DNA from: a bacterium
GTDB lineage: Bacteria > SZUA-182 > DTGQ01
NCBI GenBank assembly: GCA_040755755.1
Contig: JBFLZW010000041.1
Span: forward strand, 1-64,000
Length of the DNA stretch: 64,000 bases
Reading direction: 5' to 3'
A model generated the notes under the pieces. It was not told where the DNA came from and made no database searches. It saw nothing but the letters and a program-made list of their open reading frames with translations. Of the stretch, positions 8,329 through 19,427 are shown piece after piece. Numbering within the stretch: position 1 is the first letter of the stretch; the number at the start of each line of letters is the position of its first letter. The position numbers and the translations under genes are program-made.

Positions 8329-9360
8329 TTATTCAAAACGTCCCTCCCAGGTTTTTTTAACCTTGCGGTGATCCCCGAGGAAGAATTCCAGAAGTAACAG
8401 GAGAAGGGCTGGAAATAAAAAGTATACAAACCGGTCCTCATACTGGATATATTTTTTCGATTGGAGATTTTTTTTCTCCATATTGTCTATATCCTGATAT
8501 ACTCTGTCGAGCTCCAGTTCGGCAGTGGCTGCATGGTAATATTCCCCGCCGGTCAGGTGGGCGATTTTTTCCAGGGTAGTCTGGTCCAGTCTGGACATGA
8601 TGATCTGTCCGTGTCGGTCCTTTTGATAGCCAAGATGTGCTCCGTTCTGATCCCTTATGGGGATAGGCTCTCCCGCTTCCGAGCCCAGGCCGATAGTATA
8701 GATCCTGATCCCATCCTGCGCCGCTTCTTTGGCGGCCTCGAGAGGCTGACTGCTGTGATCTTCTCCATCTGTCAGCAGAATGAGTACCTTATATTTTTTT
8801 TCTTCCTGGATAAAAGCCTTCCGGGCCTGCTGAATAGCCTCGCCAATTGCGGTCCCCCGGATGGGGACCGTTTCCGTATCAATTATTCTCAACAGAATTT
8901 TCGCTGCTGCATGGTCCAGGGTCAGGGGACAATGGACCATGCTGGTCCCGGCAAAGCAGATGAGGCCGATGCGGTCTTGCGGTAATTTATCGATCAGTCT
9001 GGCAATCTCATGCTTGGCCCTCTCCAGCCGGTTCGGTTTGATGTCCTCGGCTAACATGCTCTTGGAGGTATCGAGAGCGATTAGAACGTCGATTCCCTTC
9101 CGGTGGATAGTCTGCATCCTGACTCCCCACTGCGGGCGGGCCAGAGCCAGAATGAGGAGCGATAAGGCCAGGAGCACAAGTACGATCTTGCGGGCGGGCC
9201 TTTTCAACCCGGAGGAAGAGGAGGAAAGCTTGTGCAGGAGCAGCGGATTTCCAAACCGCTGCACGGCTTTCTGCCTTCTCCCGTCCGCCCAGAGACAGAA
9301 GAGCACCAGAGCGGGAATGAGCACGAAAAGATAGAACCATTGTGGATCAGCGAATCTCAT
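8329..9360 (-). CDS. batB: BatB-like von Willebrand factor A membrane protein
   Basis: 343 residues. Two N-terminal membrane segments (about 7-24 and 57-75) are followed by a vWA domain (about 88-290) with an intact metal-ion-dependent adhesion site: DTSKS (about 95-99), the Thr of HCPLT, and LLTDGEDHS. A final membrane segment (about 310-330, RFVYFLFPALLLLLLEFFLG) closes the protein. It directly follows batA with a one-base gap. BatA and BatB are paralogous membrane-anchored vWA proteins thought to act with the MoxR ATPase as chaperone-like or metal-insertion machinery; the target is unknown. Good length agreement with the family. Confidence 0.86.
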   Translation of the reverse strand: MRFADPQWFYLFVLIPALVLFCLWADGRRQKAVQRFGNPLLLHKLSSSSSGLKRPARKIVLVLLALSLLILALARPQWGVRMQTIHRKGIDVLIALDTSKSMLAEDIKPNRLERAKHEIARLIDKLPQDRIGLICFAGTSMVHCPLTLDHAAAKILLRIIDTETVPIRGTAIGEAIQQARKAFIQEEKKYKVLILLTDGEDHSSQPLEAAKEAAQDGIRIYTIGLGSEAGEPIPIRDQNGAHLGYQKDRHGQIIMSRLDQTTLEKIAHLTGGEYYHAATAELELDRVYQDIDNMEKKNLQSKKYIQYEDRFVYFLFPALLLLLLEFFLGDHRKVKKTWEGRFE

Positions 9361-9361
9361 G

Positions 9362-10366
9362 TTACGGTATTGTCCTGAATCGGGTATTTTCGAGAATAAT
9401 ACTGATAGTGAACAAAAGGAGAGCTATAGGTATAAGATACTGAAACAATTCTCTATACTCCATGTAATGCTTGACTTCTCTCTTGGTCTTTTCGAGGCGG
9501 TCGATCTGCTGATAGATTTTTTTGAGACTGTCTCTGTCTATTGCCCGGAAATACTGTCCGCCGGTAATTTTGGCTATTTCCTTCAGGGTTTTCTCATCCA
9601 TCTGAGTCAGCACCGGACGTCCGTCCGGCCCTATGATATATCTTTTGCCATAGACAGGATCATAAACCGGAATTGGCGCTCCTCCCTCCCTGCCGACTCC
9701 TACCGTATATACTTTAATGCCGAAGGACTGGGCTATCCGGGCAGCGGTGATGGGATCGATCTCCCCCCGGTTATTCTGGCCATCGGTGAGCAAAATCACG
9801 ATCTTGCTTTTAGCCCTGGTATCTTTCAGCCGGTTTACACAATTGGCCAGTGCCATGCCGATTGCCGTTCCATCTTCCAGCATATCGAACTGAACATTTT
9901 CCAATAAGCTGAGCAGGACGCTGTAATCCGAGGTCAGAGGGCATTGAGTAATGGATTGTCCGGCAAAGACAACCATGCCGATCTGGTCCGAATCCCTGCC
10001 TCGGATGAATTCGGAAACCACCTGTTTGGCCACATGAAGCCGGTTGTTGGGTTTAAAATCTTCAGCCCGCATGGATCCTGAAGCATCGATGGTCAGCATG
10101 ACGTCAATCCCCCGGGTGGTAATGTCCCTGTTCTTTTTTCCCGCCTGCGGCCTGGCCAAAGCCAGAATAATCAATGCTGCGGCCGTTGCCTTCAGAATAA
10201 AAACCAGATGCCGGTAGCGGAGCGACCGGGAAGGCCGTATCTGCTTCAGCAGGCTGATATCCGAAAACCGAAGAGTTGCCTTTCTTCGCCTTCTGGTCAG
10301 GTACCAGAAAACCATGACCGGAATGATGAGGAGCCACCACAACTGATATCCATACATGAATCGCAT
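9362..10366 (-). CDS. batA: BatA-like von Willebrand factor A membrane protein
   Basis: 334 residues, paralogue of the next gene. N-terminal membrane segments (about 8-22 and 55-72), a vWA domain with MIDAS residues DASGS (about 93-97), QCPLT and LLTDGQNN, and a C-terminal membrane segment (about 305-325). The start ATG lies one base after the stop of the DUF4381-like gene (TGAcATG). Membership of the moxR-DUF58-DUF4381-batA-batB series is the basis for calling it BatA rather than a generic vWA protein. Confidence 0.86.
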   Translation of the reverse strand: MRFMYGYQLWWLLIIPVMVFWYLTRRRRKATLRFSDISLLKQIRPSRSLRYRHLVFILKATAAALIILALARPQAGKKNRDITTRGIDVMLTIDASGSMRAEDFKPNNRLHVAKQVVSEFIRGRDSDQIGMVVFAGQSITQCPLTSDYSVLLSLLENVQFDMLEDGTAIGMALANCVNRLKDTRAKSKIVILLTDGQNNRGEIDPITAARIAQSFGIKVYTVGVGREGGAPIPVYDPVYGKRYIIGPDGRPVLTQMDEKTLKEIAKITGGQYFRAIDRDSLKKIYQQIDRLEKTKREVKHYMEYRELFQYLIPIALLLFTISIILENTRFRTIP

Positions 10367-10367
10367 G

Positions 10368-11066
10368 TCACTTCAGCTCCACTGCCTGCTGTCCCTGCCG
10401 GACAGGGATGTCCTCCCGTGCCTCCCGGCTGCTGCTGTCCGCAGGCCGGGTATGGTCAATTATCTCATAGGCCATCCGGTACCTGTGTTCCGTTTCCTCC
10501 ATCTGCGGGATGTACTTGGCAAACTTGACCAGATCGCATCCGCTTAAAAAATCCGAAATCAGCATCCTGTGCTGAACCTGAAGCGGCTGGTCCCGGAGAT
10601 CGTGCAGCAGCTCTTCGGTTGTGGCCTCAAGAGCATTGATCTGATAGCGCCGGGCAAGGTATTGGCGGATGATCTCGGATAAGCGAAAATAGAATTCCTT
10701 GATTTTCCCATCTTGCTTGAAATCATTCCAGAGCCTTGTTAACTCCGCCAAAGCGGCCTCGTGGGCAGGCAAGGGGGTAATCTCTTCATCCGAAACCCTG
10801 GAAACCTTCTTCTTCCAATAATGGTGGATTCCCCACCAGGCCAGAAGTAAGGCGGCTGCGACCAGCCCTCCCCAGAGCAGCGCTTTCCAATAGGGAGCCC
10901 AGTTTCTTTTCATCTCGAGAGGCGGTTTGATATCCTTGATATCCTCCGGAGCCGTTTCAGCAACCCCGGGCACATATCCGGCAGGAGCAGCCACCACAGG
11001 GTGAAAAACAGAAAAACTCATGAGTACCATCAGAAAGAGAACAATCTGAATTTTCATCATCGCCAT
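10368..11066 (-). CDS. DUF4381-like membrane protein of Bat operon
   Basis: 232 residues with a signal peptide (about 5-26, VLFLMVLMSFSVFHPVVAA), a Pro-containing periplasmic stretch (DIKDIKPPLEM), one membrane segment (about 62-82, LLWGGLVAAALLLAWWGIHHY), and a cytoplasmic helical domain rich in Leu and Arg (IRQYLARRYQINALEATTEE). This is the usual layout of the small DUF4381-like protein found between DUF58 and BatA genes. It overlaps the DUF58 gene by ten bases. Its function is unknown; it probably anchors or regulates the vWA/MoxR assembly. Confidence 0.75.
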   Translation of the reverse strand: MAMMKIQIVLFLMVLMSFSVFHPVVAAPAGYVPGVAETAPEDIKDIKPPLEMKRNWAPYWKALLWGGLVAAALLLAWWGIHHYWKKKVSRVSDEEITPLPAHEAALAELTRLWNDFKQDGKIKEFYFRLSEIIRQYLARRYQINALEATTEELLHDLRDQPLQVQHRMLISDFLSGCDLVKFAKYIPQMEETEHRYRMAYEIIDHTRPADSSSREAREDIPVRQGQQAVELK

Positions 11067-11935
11067 CTTTTGGCCCTCATCCGGAAAAATTTATTCAATT
11101 CATCCACATATGGACGGTCGGTTACTACCTCGATGGAGTCCAGGCTCAGGGAGCGAAAAAGCTTCTGTCTCTCTGCCCGCTGCCGGTCGCTGGCCTGAAA
11201 AAACATCTCCCGGAAAGCCCGATCGGAGGTATCGATCAGGATTGTCTCTCCGGTTTCAGCATCTTCCAGCTCAATCAATCCTGCATCCGCAAGCTGCACT
11301 TCCCGGGGATCGGCGATGGCAATGGGAATGAGATCATGCTTTTGAGCAACGATCTCAAGAGCCTTCCGGTAGTCTGAGGAAAAAAAGTCGGAAATAAGAA
11401 AAGCAACACATTTTCGCCGGCTGACCCGGTATAAAAACTCGAGGGCTGCGCTCAGGCTGGTTTGCCGGCCTTGAGGCTGGAAATACAAAAGCTCCCGGAT
11501 AACCCGCAGGACATGCTTTTTCCCCTTTTTCGGGGTGATGAACTTTTCGATCCTGTCGGTAAAGATAATGAGGCCCACCCGGTCATTGTTCTTGATCGCT
11601 GAAAAGGCCAGAAGGGCACAGATTTCAGCCGCTATTTCGCCCTTCATCTGCCGGGCAGTCCCGAACTCTCCGGAAGAGCTGGCATCTACCAGGAGCATCA
11701 CCGTAAGCTCCCGTTCTTCCCGGTACTGCTTGATATGCGGATGGCCAGTCCTGGCCGTTACGTTCCAGTCGATAGACCGGATATCATCACCCATCTGGTA
11801 CTCGCGGACTTCTGCAAAGTCGATCCCCTGGCCCTTGAAGACGCTGTGGTATCCACCGGCCAGAAGATCGTTGACCAGACGGTTGGTGTAGATTTCGATA
11901 TGCCTGATTTTCTGAATGATTTCCTTGGGGAGCAT
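11057..11935 (-). CDS. DUF58 family protein
   Basis: 292 soluble residues. It carries the DUF58 core IDWNVTARTGHPHIKQYREE (about 55-74), followed by a vWA-like fold with a MIDAS-type DASSS (about 84-88) and FTDRIEKFITPKKGKKH. The N-terminal helix contains IRHIEIYTNRLVNDLLAGGY, typical of the family. DUF58 proteins are partners of MoxR ATPases and are nearly always encoded just after them, as here with a 23-base gap. Role inferred from context: adaptor or substrate-binding partner of the MoxR AAA+ protein. Confidence 0.88.
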   Translation of the reverse strand: MLPKEIIQKIRHIEIYTNRLVNDLLAGGYHSVFKGQGIDFAEVREYQMGDDIRSIDWNVTARTGHPHIKQYREERELTVMLLVDASSSGEFGTARQMKGEIAAEICALLAFSAIKNNDRVGLIIFTDRIEKFITPKKGKKHVLRVIRELLYFQPQGRQTSLSAALEFLYRVSRRKCVAFLISDFFSSDYRKALEIVAQKHDLIPIAIADPREVQLADAGLIELEDAETGETILIDTSDRAFREMFFQASDRQRAERQKLFRSLSLDSIEVVTDRPYVDELNKFFRMRAKRWR

Positions 11936-11958
11936 AGCCGTTTATTATGGCACTTCTC

Positions 11959-12945
<987 letters not shown>

Positions 12946-12996
12946 CGTTCAATCCTCCCCGAAAGTATAGCTCAAAACAAAGCTCATGGAATAATG

Positions 12997-13050
12997 AAAA
13001 AGGGACTTCACGGATTAGATAAAATTCCTTATAACCCATTTGTCCCTTTT
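12997..13050 (-). terminator. Possible terminator of htrA gene
   Basis: On the minus strand, AAAAGGGAC (13050-13042) can pair with GTCCCTTTTT (13006-12997). The loop is long (35 bases) and a U-run ends the second arm. It lies about 70 bases past the htrA stop and before moxR. The long loop makes it weak. Confidence 0.35.
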
Positions 13051-13119
13051 ACGGTATGTCCGTACAACAGCACAAGAATCTGCGAATAGTTCAAACCAAT
13101 GCAGGAAAGATTGGTATAA

Positions 13120-14592
13120 TTATTTCTCCTTGATAGCAGTATACAGTAAATGGTCGTCCTCACGTTTAATAAGAAGGAGCAGGGTCTTTCTATTCTTTTT
13201 GGCTATCTTCTGGAATTCACTGACATCGGTAACTTTTTGCCGGTTAGCTTCCATGATAATATCACCCCTGCGGATATTTGCCCTGTCCGCTGCACTGCCG
13301 GGGGTAACATTGGTTACCAGAACGCCGGTGGTTTCGGACAGGTCGAAATGGTCAGCCAGTTCCGGGGTAATATTCTGAAGGCTCATGCCTAATTCGGTTT
13401 CCACCGGACCTTTTGCCACCTGCGCCTCGCCGGTGAAGGTTCCAATCTCGACCGTGACTTCCTTCTTCTTCATATCCCGGATAATTTCCAGCCGGACTTT
13501 GGTTCCCGGACGGGTAAGCCCTGCCATTCTGGACAGATCGGTGTATTCGCTGATCTCTTTTCCGTTAAAGGAAATGACTACATCCCCCTGTTTGAGTCCT
13601 GCCTTGTCTGCCGGGCTTCCTTCCACAACTTCTGCTACCAGGGCTCCCTTGTTTTCTTTCAGCCCGAAGGATTTGGCCAGGTCAGGAGTAACTTTTTGAA
13701 TGACCAGTCCAAGCCAGCCCCTGGTGATTTTTCCCTTCTCTTTCAGCTCCGGCATGGCCTCTTTGACCATATTGATGGGAATGGCAAACCCGATTCCCTG
13801 GCCTTCAGCCGTAATAGCCGTGTTGATGCCGACCACTTCTCCCCTGATATTGAGCAGCGGGCCTCCGCTGTTGCCCGGATTGATGGAAGCATCGGTCTGG
13901 ATAAACGAATCATAGGGCCCCTGCCCGATCGGCCGCCATTTGGCACTCACGATCCCGGCAGTTACGGTATGCTCCAGGCCAAAGGGATTGCCAATGGCTA
14001 CAACCCATTCTCCGATTTCCAGCCGGTCAGAGTCTCCGAACCTGACGAGCGGCAGATCTTCCTTGGCCTCGATTTTCAGGAGAGCAATGTCCATGTCCTC
14101 GTCGGACCCAATGACTTTGGCTTCGTACTCGTTTTTATTGGTCAGGGTGATCTTGATATCTTCGGCATCCTTCACCACGTGATTGTTGGTAAAAATATAA
14201 CCGTCTTTGCTGATGATAAAGCCCGATCCCAGGCTTTTCCTCTTCATGTCGCCTTTTGGTATCCCGAAGAATTTGTTGAAAAAGTCATCACCGAAAAAGT
14301 CCCGGAAGGGGTCGTTCATGGGAGCACGGAATTGAAAATTCTTGACCACCTGGGTGGAGCTGACATAAACGACAGCCGGATTTGCATCTTTGGCGATTTT
14401 AACGAAGATATTGCCGGGAATGAAAGTTCCTGCTGGTTCAGCAGGCGGCTCTTTCGGTCTGGTATTGGTCTCAAGCTGGACTGCGGTACTGTTTCCCGTC
14501 CAGTTGAAATGCGAGGCGATCATGATCCCGATGAACACCGAAATGAGACAGGATACAACAATTCCCGGTACAATAAGCCTTTTTTTATCCAT
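13120..14592 (-). CDS. degP: HtrA/DegP family serine protease
   Basis: 490 residues from the ATG at 14592, preferred over 14610 because GGAGGAG lies nine bases upstream. An N-terminal signal anchor (about 5-24) is followed by a trypsin-like domain with the triad His in TNNHVV, Asp in DMDIALLKI and Ser in NPGNSGGPLL. Two PDZ domains follow (about 290-375 and 395-485, with GLKQGDVVISFNGKEI and ANIRRGDIIMEANRQ). The family degrades or refolds misfolded envelope proteins. All catalytic residues are present and the length is normal for the Do subfamily. It has its own promoter and stands apart from the Bat operon. Confidence 0.93.
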   Translation of the reverse strand: MDKKRLIVPGIVVSCLISVFIGIMIASHFNWTGNSTAVQLETNTRPKEPPAEPAGTFIPGNIFVKIAKDANPAVVYVSSTQVVKNFQFRAPMNDPFRDFFGDDFFNKFFGIPKGDMKRKSLGSGFIISKDGYIFTNNHVVKDAEDIKITLTNKNEYEAKVIGSDEDMDIALLKIEAKEDLPLVRFGDSDRLEIGEWVVAIGNPFGLEHTVTAGIVSAKWRPIGQGPYDSFIQTDASINPGNSGGPLLNIRGEVVGINTAITAEGQGIGFAIPINMVKEAMPELKEKGKITRGWLGLVIQKVTPDLAKSFGLKENKGALVAEVVEGSPADKAGLKQGDVVISFNGKEISEYTDLSRMAGLTRPGTKVRLEIIRDMKKKEVTVEIGTFTGEAQVAKGPVETELGMSLQNITPELADHFDLSETTGVLVTNVTPGSAADRANIRRGDIIMEANRQKVTDVSEFQKIAKKNRKTLLLLIKREDDHLLYTAIKEK

Positions 14593-14630
14593 CCTCTTTT
14601 TCTCCTCCATTCGTTAGAAATTGAATAATT

Positions 14631-14659
14631 ATTGTACTACACTCGAATTTGTTTATCAA
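14631..14659 (-). promoter_or_regulatory. Sigma-70-type promoter of htrA
   Basis: Reading the minus strand: TTGATA (14659-14654), 17-base spacer, TACAAT (14636-14631), giving a start site near 14624 and a leader of about 32 bases. Close to the housekeeping consensus. Confidence 0.7.
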
Positions 14660-14734
14660 TACGTTTGTTATGCTTTTTCTTGCCTGAAATCTTATCGTCT
14701 TCAATGAGGGAGGCAGTCGAGACAGAGAGAAAAC

Positions 14735-14780
14735 AAAAAGCAGCCATGACAGAGCAAAAGCCCTGTCATGGCTGCTTTTT
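14735..14780. terminator. Strong terminator after sigma-factor gene
   Basis: AAAAAGCAGCCATGACAG (14735-14752) pairs perfectly with CTGTCATGGCTGCTTTTT (14763-14780): 18 base pairs with a ten-base loop. The U-run on the minus strand ends transcription from the sigma-factor gene. The symmetric A/T flanks would also work on the plus strand. Confidence 0.85.
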
Positions 14781-14834
14781 GCTGACACTCACCCGGTGCG
14801 GATTTATTGCAGCCCGCAAGCTTGTGGGTTGCAG

Positions 14835-15848
14835 TTACGATTTATTGATAAAATCTATCAGTGGCGAAATTCTGTTAGGCTGTTTAAGCCGCTGCAGGGC
14901 TTTCTCCTCGATCTGGCGGATTCTCTCCCGGGTAAGATGAAAGTATTTACCGATCTCTTCCAGGGTTTGCTCTTTATGGGTTCCGATGCCATATCTCATC
15001 TCGATGATCGTTTTTTCCCGTTTGGTCAGGGTCTTAAGGACCTTTTGGATCTGCTCGATGAGATTGACATCAAAGACCGTATCCATGGGAGAGGCGCTGT
15101 TTTTATCCTCGATGTAATCGACGATGTTATAATTTCCCAACTCGTCGATAGGGGTTTCAACGGAAATGGGGTTTTTGATGATCCCAACCAGTTCATGGAT
15201 TTTCTGGACGGGAACTCCCATATCAATGGCGATTTCGGTTATCGTCGGTTCCTTTTTCATCTCCTGGGTCAACCTCTGATGGCTTTTCATCATATTTTTG
15301 ATAGCGTCAAGGGTGTGAACCGGAATACGGATAGTTCTTCCCTTGTCAGCCAGAGCCCTGGTTATTGACTGACGAATCCACCAGATGGCATAGGTGCTGA
15401 ATTTGCAGCCCTTGCGGTAGTCAAACTTTTCCACTGCCTTCATTAACCCGATGTTGCCTTCCTGTACGAGATCGAGAAACGGGAGCCCGCTGTTGATATA
15501 TTTTTTCGCTATGCTTACCACCAGGCGCAGATTGGCCTTGATAAGCAGCTCTTTTGCCTTTTCATCACCGGCCACGATTCTCTTGGCGAGCTCGATTTCC
15601 TCGTCCTTGTCCAAAAGAGGAACCTTTCCGATTTCTTTAAGGTAGACGCGCACCTGATTGTCGGTCTCTTCGAGAATGCCTGCTTCTTCATTTTTAGTCT
15701 CTACCTCAATGTCCGGCTCACCGTCAGACTCCTCTGAAGTATCACTCAAAGGATCTTCACTGCTTTCGGATTCAAATTCAATGCAATCATCGTCAATGCA
15801 ATCAAGGTCTTCCTTAAAAAAGAAACCGTATGAATTAAATGCTTCCAT
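14835..15848 (-). CDS. RNA polymerase sigma factor, sigma-70 group 1/2
   Basis: 337 residues. A highly acidic N-terminus (residues 12-65, many Asp/Glu/Ser) precedes region 1.2 ([20 protein letters not shown]), region 2 with [13 protein letters not shown] and the promoter-melting/-10 helix [17 protein letters not shown], region 3 ([14 protein letters not shown]), and region 4 with [17 protein letters not shown] and the -35 helix [18 protein letters not shown]. The large 1.1 and non-conserved regions of typical RpoD are missing, so this resembles RpoS-like or short RpoD proteins. The start is supported by GAGGAGAAGG. It follows the phosphatidyltransferase gene by 42 bases and likely shares its promoter. 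Whether it is the primary or an alternative factor cannot be told here. Confidence 0.9.
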   Translation of the reverse strand: MEAFNSYGFFFKEDLDCIDDDCIEFESESSEDPLSDTSEESDGEPDIEVETKNEEAGILEETDNQVRVYLKEIGKVPLLDKDEEIELAKRIVAGDEKAKELLIKANLRLVVSIAKKYINSGLPFLDLVQEGNIGLMKAVEKFDYRKGCKFSTYAIWWIRQSITRALADKGRTIRIPVHTLDAIKNMMKSHQRLTQEMKKEPTITEIAIDMGVPVQKIHELVGIIKNPISVETPIDELGNYNIVDYIEDKNSASPMDTVFDVNLIEQIQKVLKTLTKREKTIIEMRYGIGTHKEQTLEEIGKYFHLTRERIRQIEEKALQRLKQPNRISPLIDFINKS

Positions 15849-15890
15849 GGTAGCCTTCTCCTCTTCTACTACTACTCTCTGAACCCTCTT

Positions 15891-16472
15891 TTACTCCCCA
15901 TACCTGATTTCATGCCAGGTGAACCAGATACGGTGGATTGCAGTCTGGTGGCACAGGATCACCAATATCCAAAGTGTTGGTTTGAGATAATTTATCAGTG
16001 ATCCGGCTGAAAGAACGAGCACTCTTTCAGGTCGTTCCATAAGGCCGACATCGCATGCTTTTATGATATTCTCCGCTCTTGCCTTGGTATAACTTGTCAT
16101 GATAAATCCGGCTGTGGCTATCAGGCTGAGGAGAACATATGCGGGTTGATTGATCCGGGCATAATACAGGGTGATGCCCCCCATGATACTCAGGTCGGAA
16201 TACCGATCGACTGTTGAATCCCAAAACGCGCCAAATTTGCTGACTTGGCCTTTGTATCTGGAGTAAGCACCATCAAGCAGATCAAAAAAACCGGCAGCCA
16301 GAAGAAGAAACCCTGCAAGTTGAATCTTCCCTGAACCAAAAGCACAACCAGCCGCAAGGCTCATGAGGAGCCCCAGACTGGTTATTTGATTCGGGGATAT
16401 CCAGGATGGAATTTTCCCGCTTATTGAAAATAATATCTTATCCGAGGAGGCTTTTACATATTTGGCCAGCAT
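15891..16472 (-). CDS. CDP-alcohol phosphatidyltransferase family protein
   Basis: 193 residues from the ATG at 16472 (GGAG six bases upstream). Several membrane segments surround the family motif DLLDGAYSRYKGQVSKFGAF and following DSTVDRYSD, which fits D-x2-D-G-x2-(A/S)-R-x8-G-x3-D-x3-D with Ser in place of the usual Ala. The enzyme joins a CDP-activated lipid to a polar alcohol in phospholipid synthesis; the alcohol (glycerol phosphate, inositol phosphate or other) cannot be told from the motif. It lies upstream of the sigma-factor gene on the same strand, which may couple membrane lipid synthesis to that regulator. Confidence 0.85.
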   Translation of the reverse strand: MLAKYVKASSDKILFSISGKIPSWISPNQITSLGLLMSLAAGCAFGSGKIQLAGFLLLAAGFFDLLDGAYSRYKGQVSKFGAFWDSTVDRYSDLSIMGGITLYYARINQPAYVLLSLIATAGFIMTSYTKARAENIIKACDVGLMERPERVLVLSAGSLINYLKPTLWILVILCHQTAIHRIWFTWHEIRYGE

Positions 16473-16602
16473 CCTGCTCTCCAACCCCTTCCCTTGCCTA
16501 ACCCATCGTGATACTCTTCAAACCTTCCCCAGAGGGAGTACCATTAAAGCCGAAAACCTGCTCTTCCGTAGTCCTCCTGATGAGAATTTAGTAAATGTTC
16601 TC

Positions 16603-16630
16603 ATTATAGCTCAAATTTCACAATTCGCAA
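16603..16630 (-). promoter_or_regulatory. Sigma-70-type promoter for phosphatidyltransferase/sigma operon
   Basis: Minus strand: TTGCGA (16630-16625), 16-base spacer, TATAAT (16608-16603). A perfect -10 box; the start site would be near 16596, giving a leader of about 125 bases. Confidence 0.6.
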
Positions 16631-17049
16631 GTTTGATTTCTCAATGATCCCGGAAAATGAATTCTTTCTTACTGGGCAAAAAAGTATGCAATAAAATTGC
16701 CAACCTTGCTAACCGATGCGCTCAGAGTGGGAAATCCCTTTGGTTTTATACCCTGCCCGGCTTCTCTATAACGCTGGAGGCTGACGTATTTTCCCTTGTT
16801 TTATCAGAGAGTTAATAAGGCAGGTCACTGATGGCGGGGAAGTTGAAAAAGGGATATTCCCACAGTGTGGAAGGAAAAGGGAATCCGTGAATCAGTATGC
16901 AAAATTTTTCTTAATGGTCATTTTATTTACAGGTGAGGGGGAACCGATTATCCGTTCAGTTCTTTCAGTGGGGCAGGGCATTTCCCGAAAAGCACAGCAG
17001 CCGGCGGTATATAAATTTTTCACACCTACATGAGTTTTATACATCGCAG
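16631..17049. other. Intergenic DNA with no recognised gene
   Basis: About 420 bases between the phosphatidyltransferase promoter and the hairpin behind groEL. Open frames here are short and lack ribosome binding sites or recognisable motifs. No RNA gene was recognised. Confidence 0.5.
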
Positions 17050-17090
17050 GCAAAGCCCTCTTTGCAATTTGATTGCAAAGAGGGCTTTGC
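17050..17090. terminator. Perfect 18-bp hairpin behind groEL
   Basis: GCAAAGCCCTCTTTGCAA (17050-17067) pairs with TTGCAAAGAGGGCTTTGC (17073-17090) around a five-base loop, 40 bases past the groEL stop. There is no U-run on either side, so it may act as an RNA-stabilising 3' hairpin or a non-canonical terminator of groESL. Confidence 0.55.
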
Positions 17091-17129
17091 CATACAAACA
17101 CCAGTTTTTTCGTCCGGTAGTCAGTTCAA

Positions 17130-18794
<1,665 letters not shown>

Positions 18795-18800
18795 TTATGG

Positions 18801-19091
18801 TTAACCTTCAATGATTCCTAAGATATCATCCTCGCGCATGATGAGGTATTCCTCATCCTCAATTTTGACCTCGGTACCGGCATACTTGCCAAAAAGGATT
18901 CGCTGGCCGACTCTAACATCCAGAGGAATCTTGGTTCCATCATCTTTGATCTTACCGCCGCCTACGGCGATGACTTTCCCTTCCATAGGCTTTTCCTTGG
19001 CTGTATCGGGGATAATGATGCCGCCTCGAACCTGTTCCCCCACTTCAACGCGCTTTACCAGAATCCTGTCGTGCAATGGTTTTATGTTCAT
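18801..19091 (-). CDS. groS: Co-chaperonin GroES (10 kDa)
   Basis: 96 residues, a full-length Gro[18 protein letters not shown] at the N-terminus, the mobile loop [20 protein letters not shown] (about 17-36), and the closing motif [15 protein letters not shown]. It forms the heptameric lid of the GroEL chamber. AAGGAG precedes the ATG by ten bases. A ~190-base leader separates it from the promoter. Confidence 0.97.
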   Translation of the reverse strand: MNIKPLHDRILVKRVEVGEQVRGGIIIPDTAKEKPMEGKVIAVGGGKIKDDGTKIPLDVRVGQRILFGKYAGTEVKIEDEEYLIMREDDILGIIEG

Positions 19092-19257
19092 AGTTTTAGG
19101 ATCTCCTTTTTCGTAAGCAGTTATAATGCTTATTGCTTGGTTGCTGCAATCCTCACCCGCCTAAGCTGGCACTTCCTTACACAAATGGAAAGACAATCAC
19201 CTCCTTTCGTTCAGAAACAAGCGGAAAAGCCTCATTATTGCGCACGGTTCTAAATTA

Positions 19258-19284
19258 TTAGCACTCACCAGAAGTGAGTGCTAA
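19258..19284. promoter_or_regulatory. CIRCE operator (HrcA binding site)
   Basis: TTAGCACTC (19258-19266), nine-base spacer, GAGTGCTAA (19276-19284): a perfect match to the CIRCE consensus. It lies over the predicted groES transcription start, so HrcA would repress groESL and release it on heat shock. Confidence 0.96.
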
Positions 19285-19285
19285 T

Positions 19286-19314
19286 ACTATATTGTTCCCC
19301 CAAGTAAAAGGCAA
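19286..19314 (-). promoter_or_regulatory. Sigma-70-type promoter of groESL
   Basis: Minus strand: TTGCCT (19314-19309), 17-base spacer, TATAGT (19291-19286), immediately upstream of and abutting CIRCE. The transcript would begin inside the operator. Confidence 0.8.
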
Positions 19315-19427
19315 GTTGAAAAATCTGTAATGGTGGCCAAATTTTGGCCAAAGTTGTCTATTATTGCCTTTTTTTTGAATTTTGCTTTCTCTTGTCATGA
19401 TTTTCGCATAATTATTTCCAATTCAAC

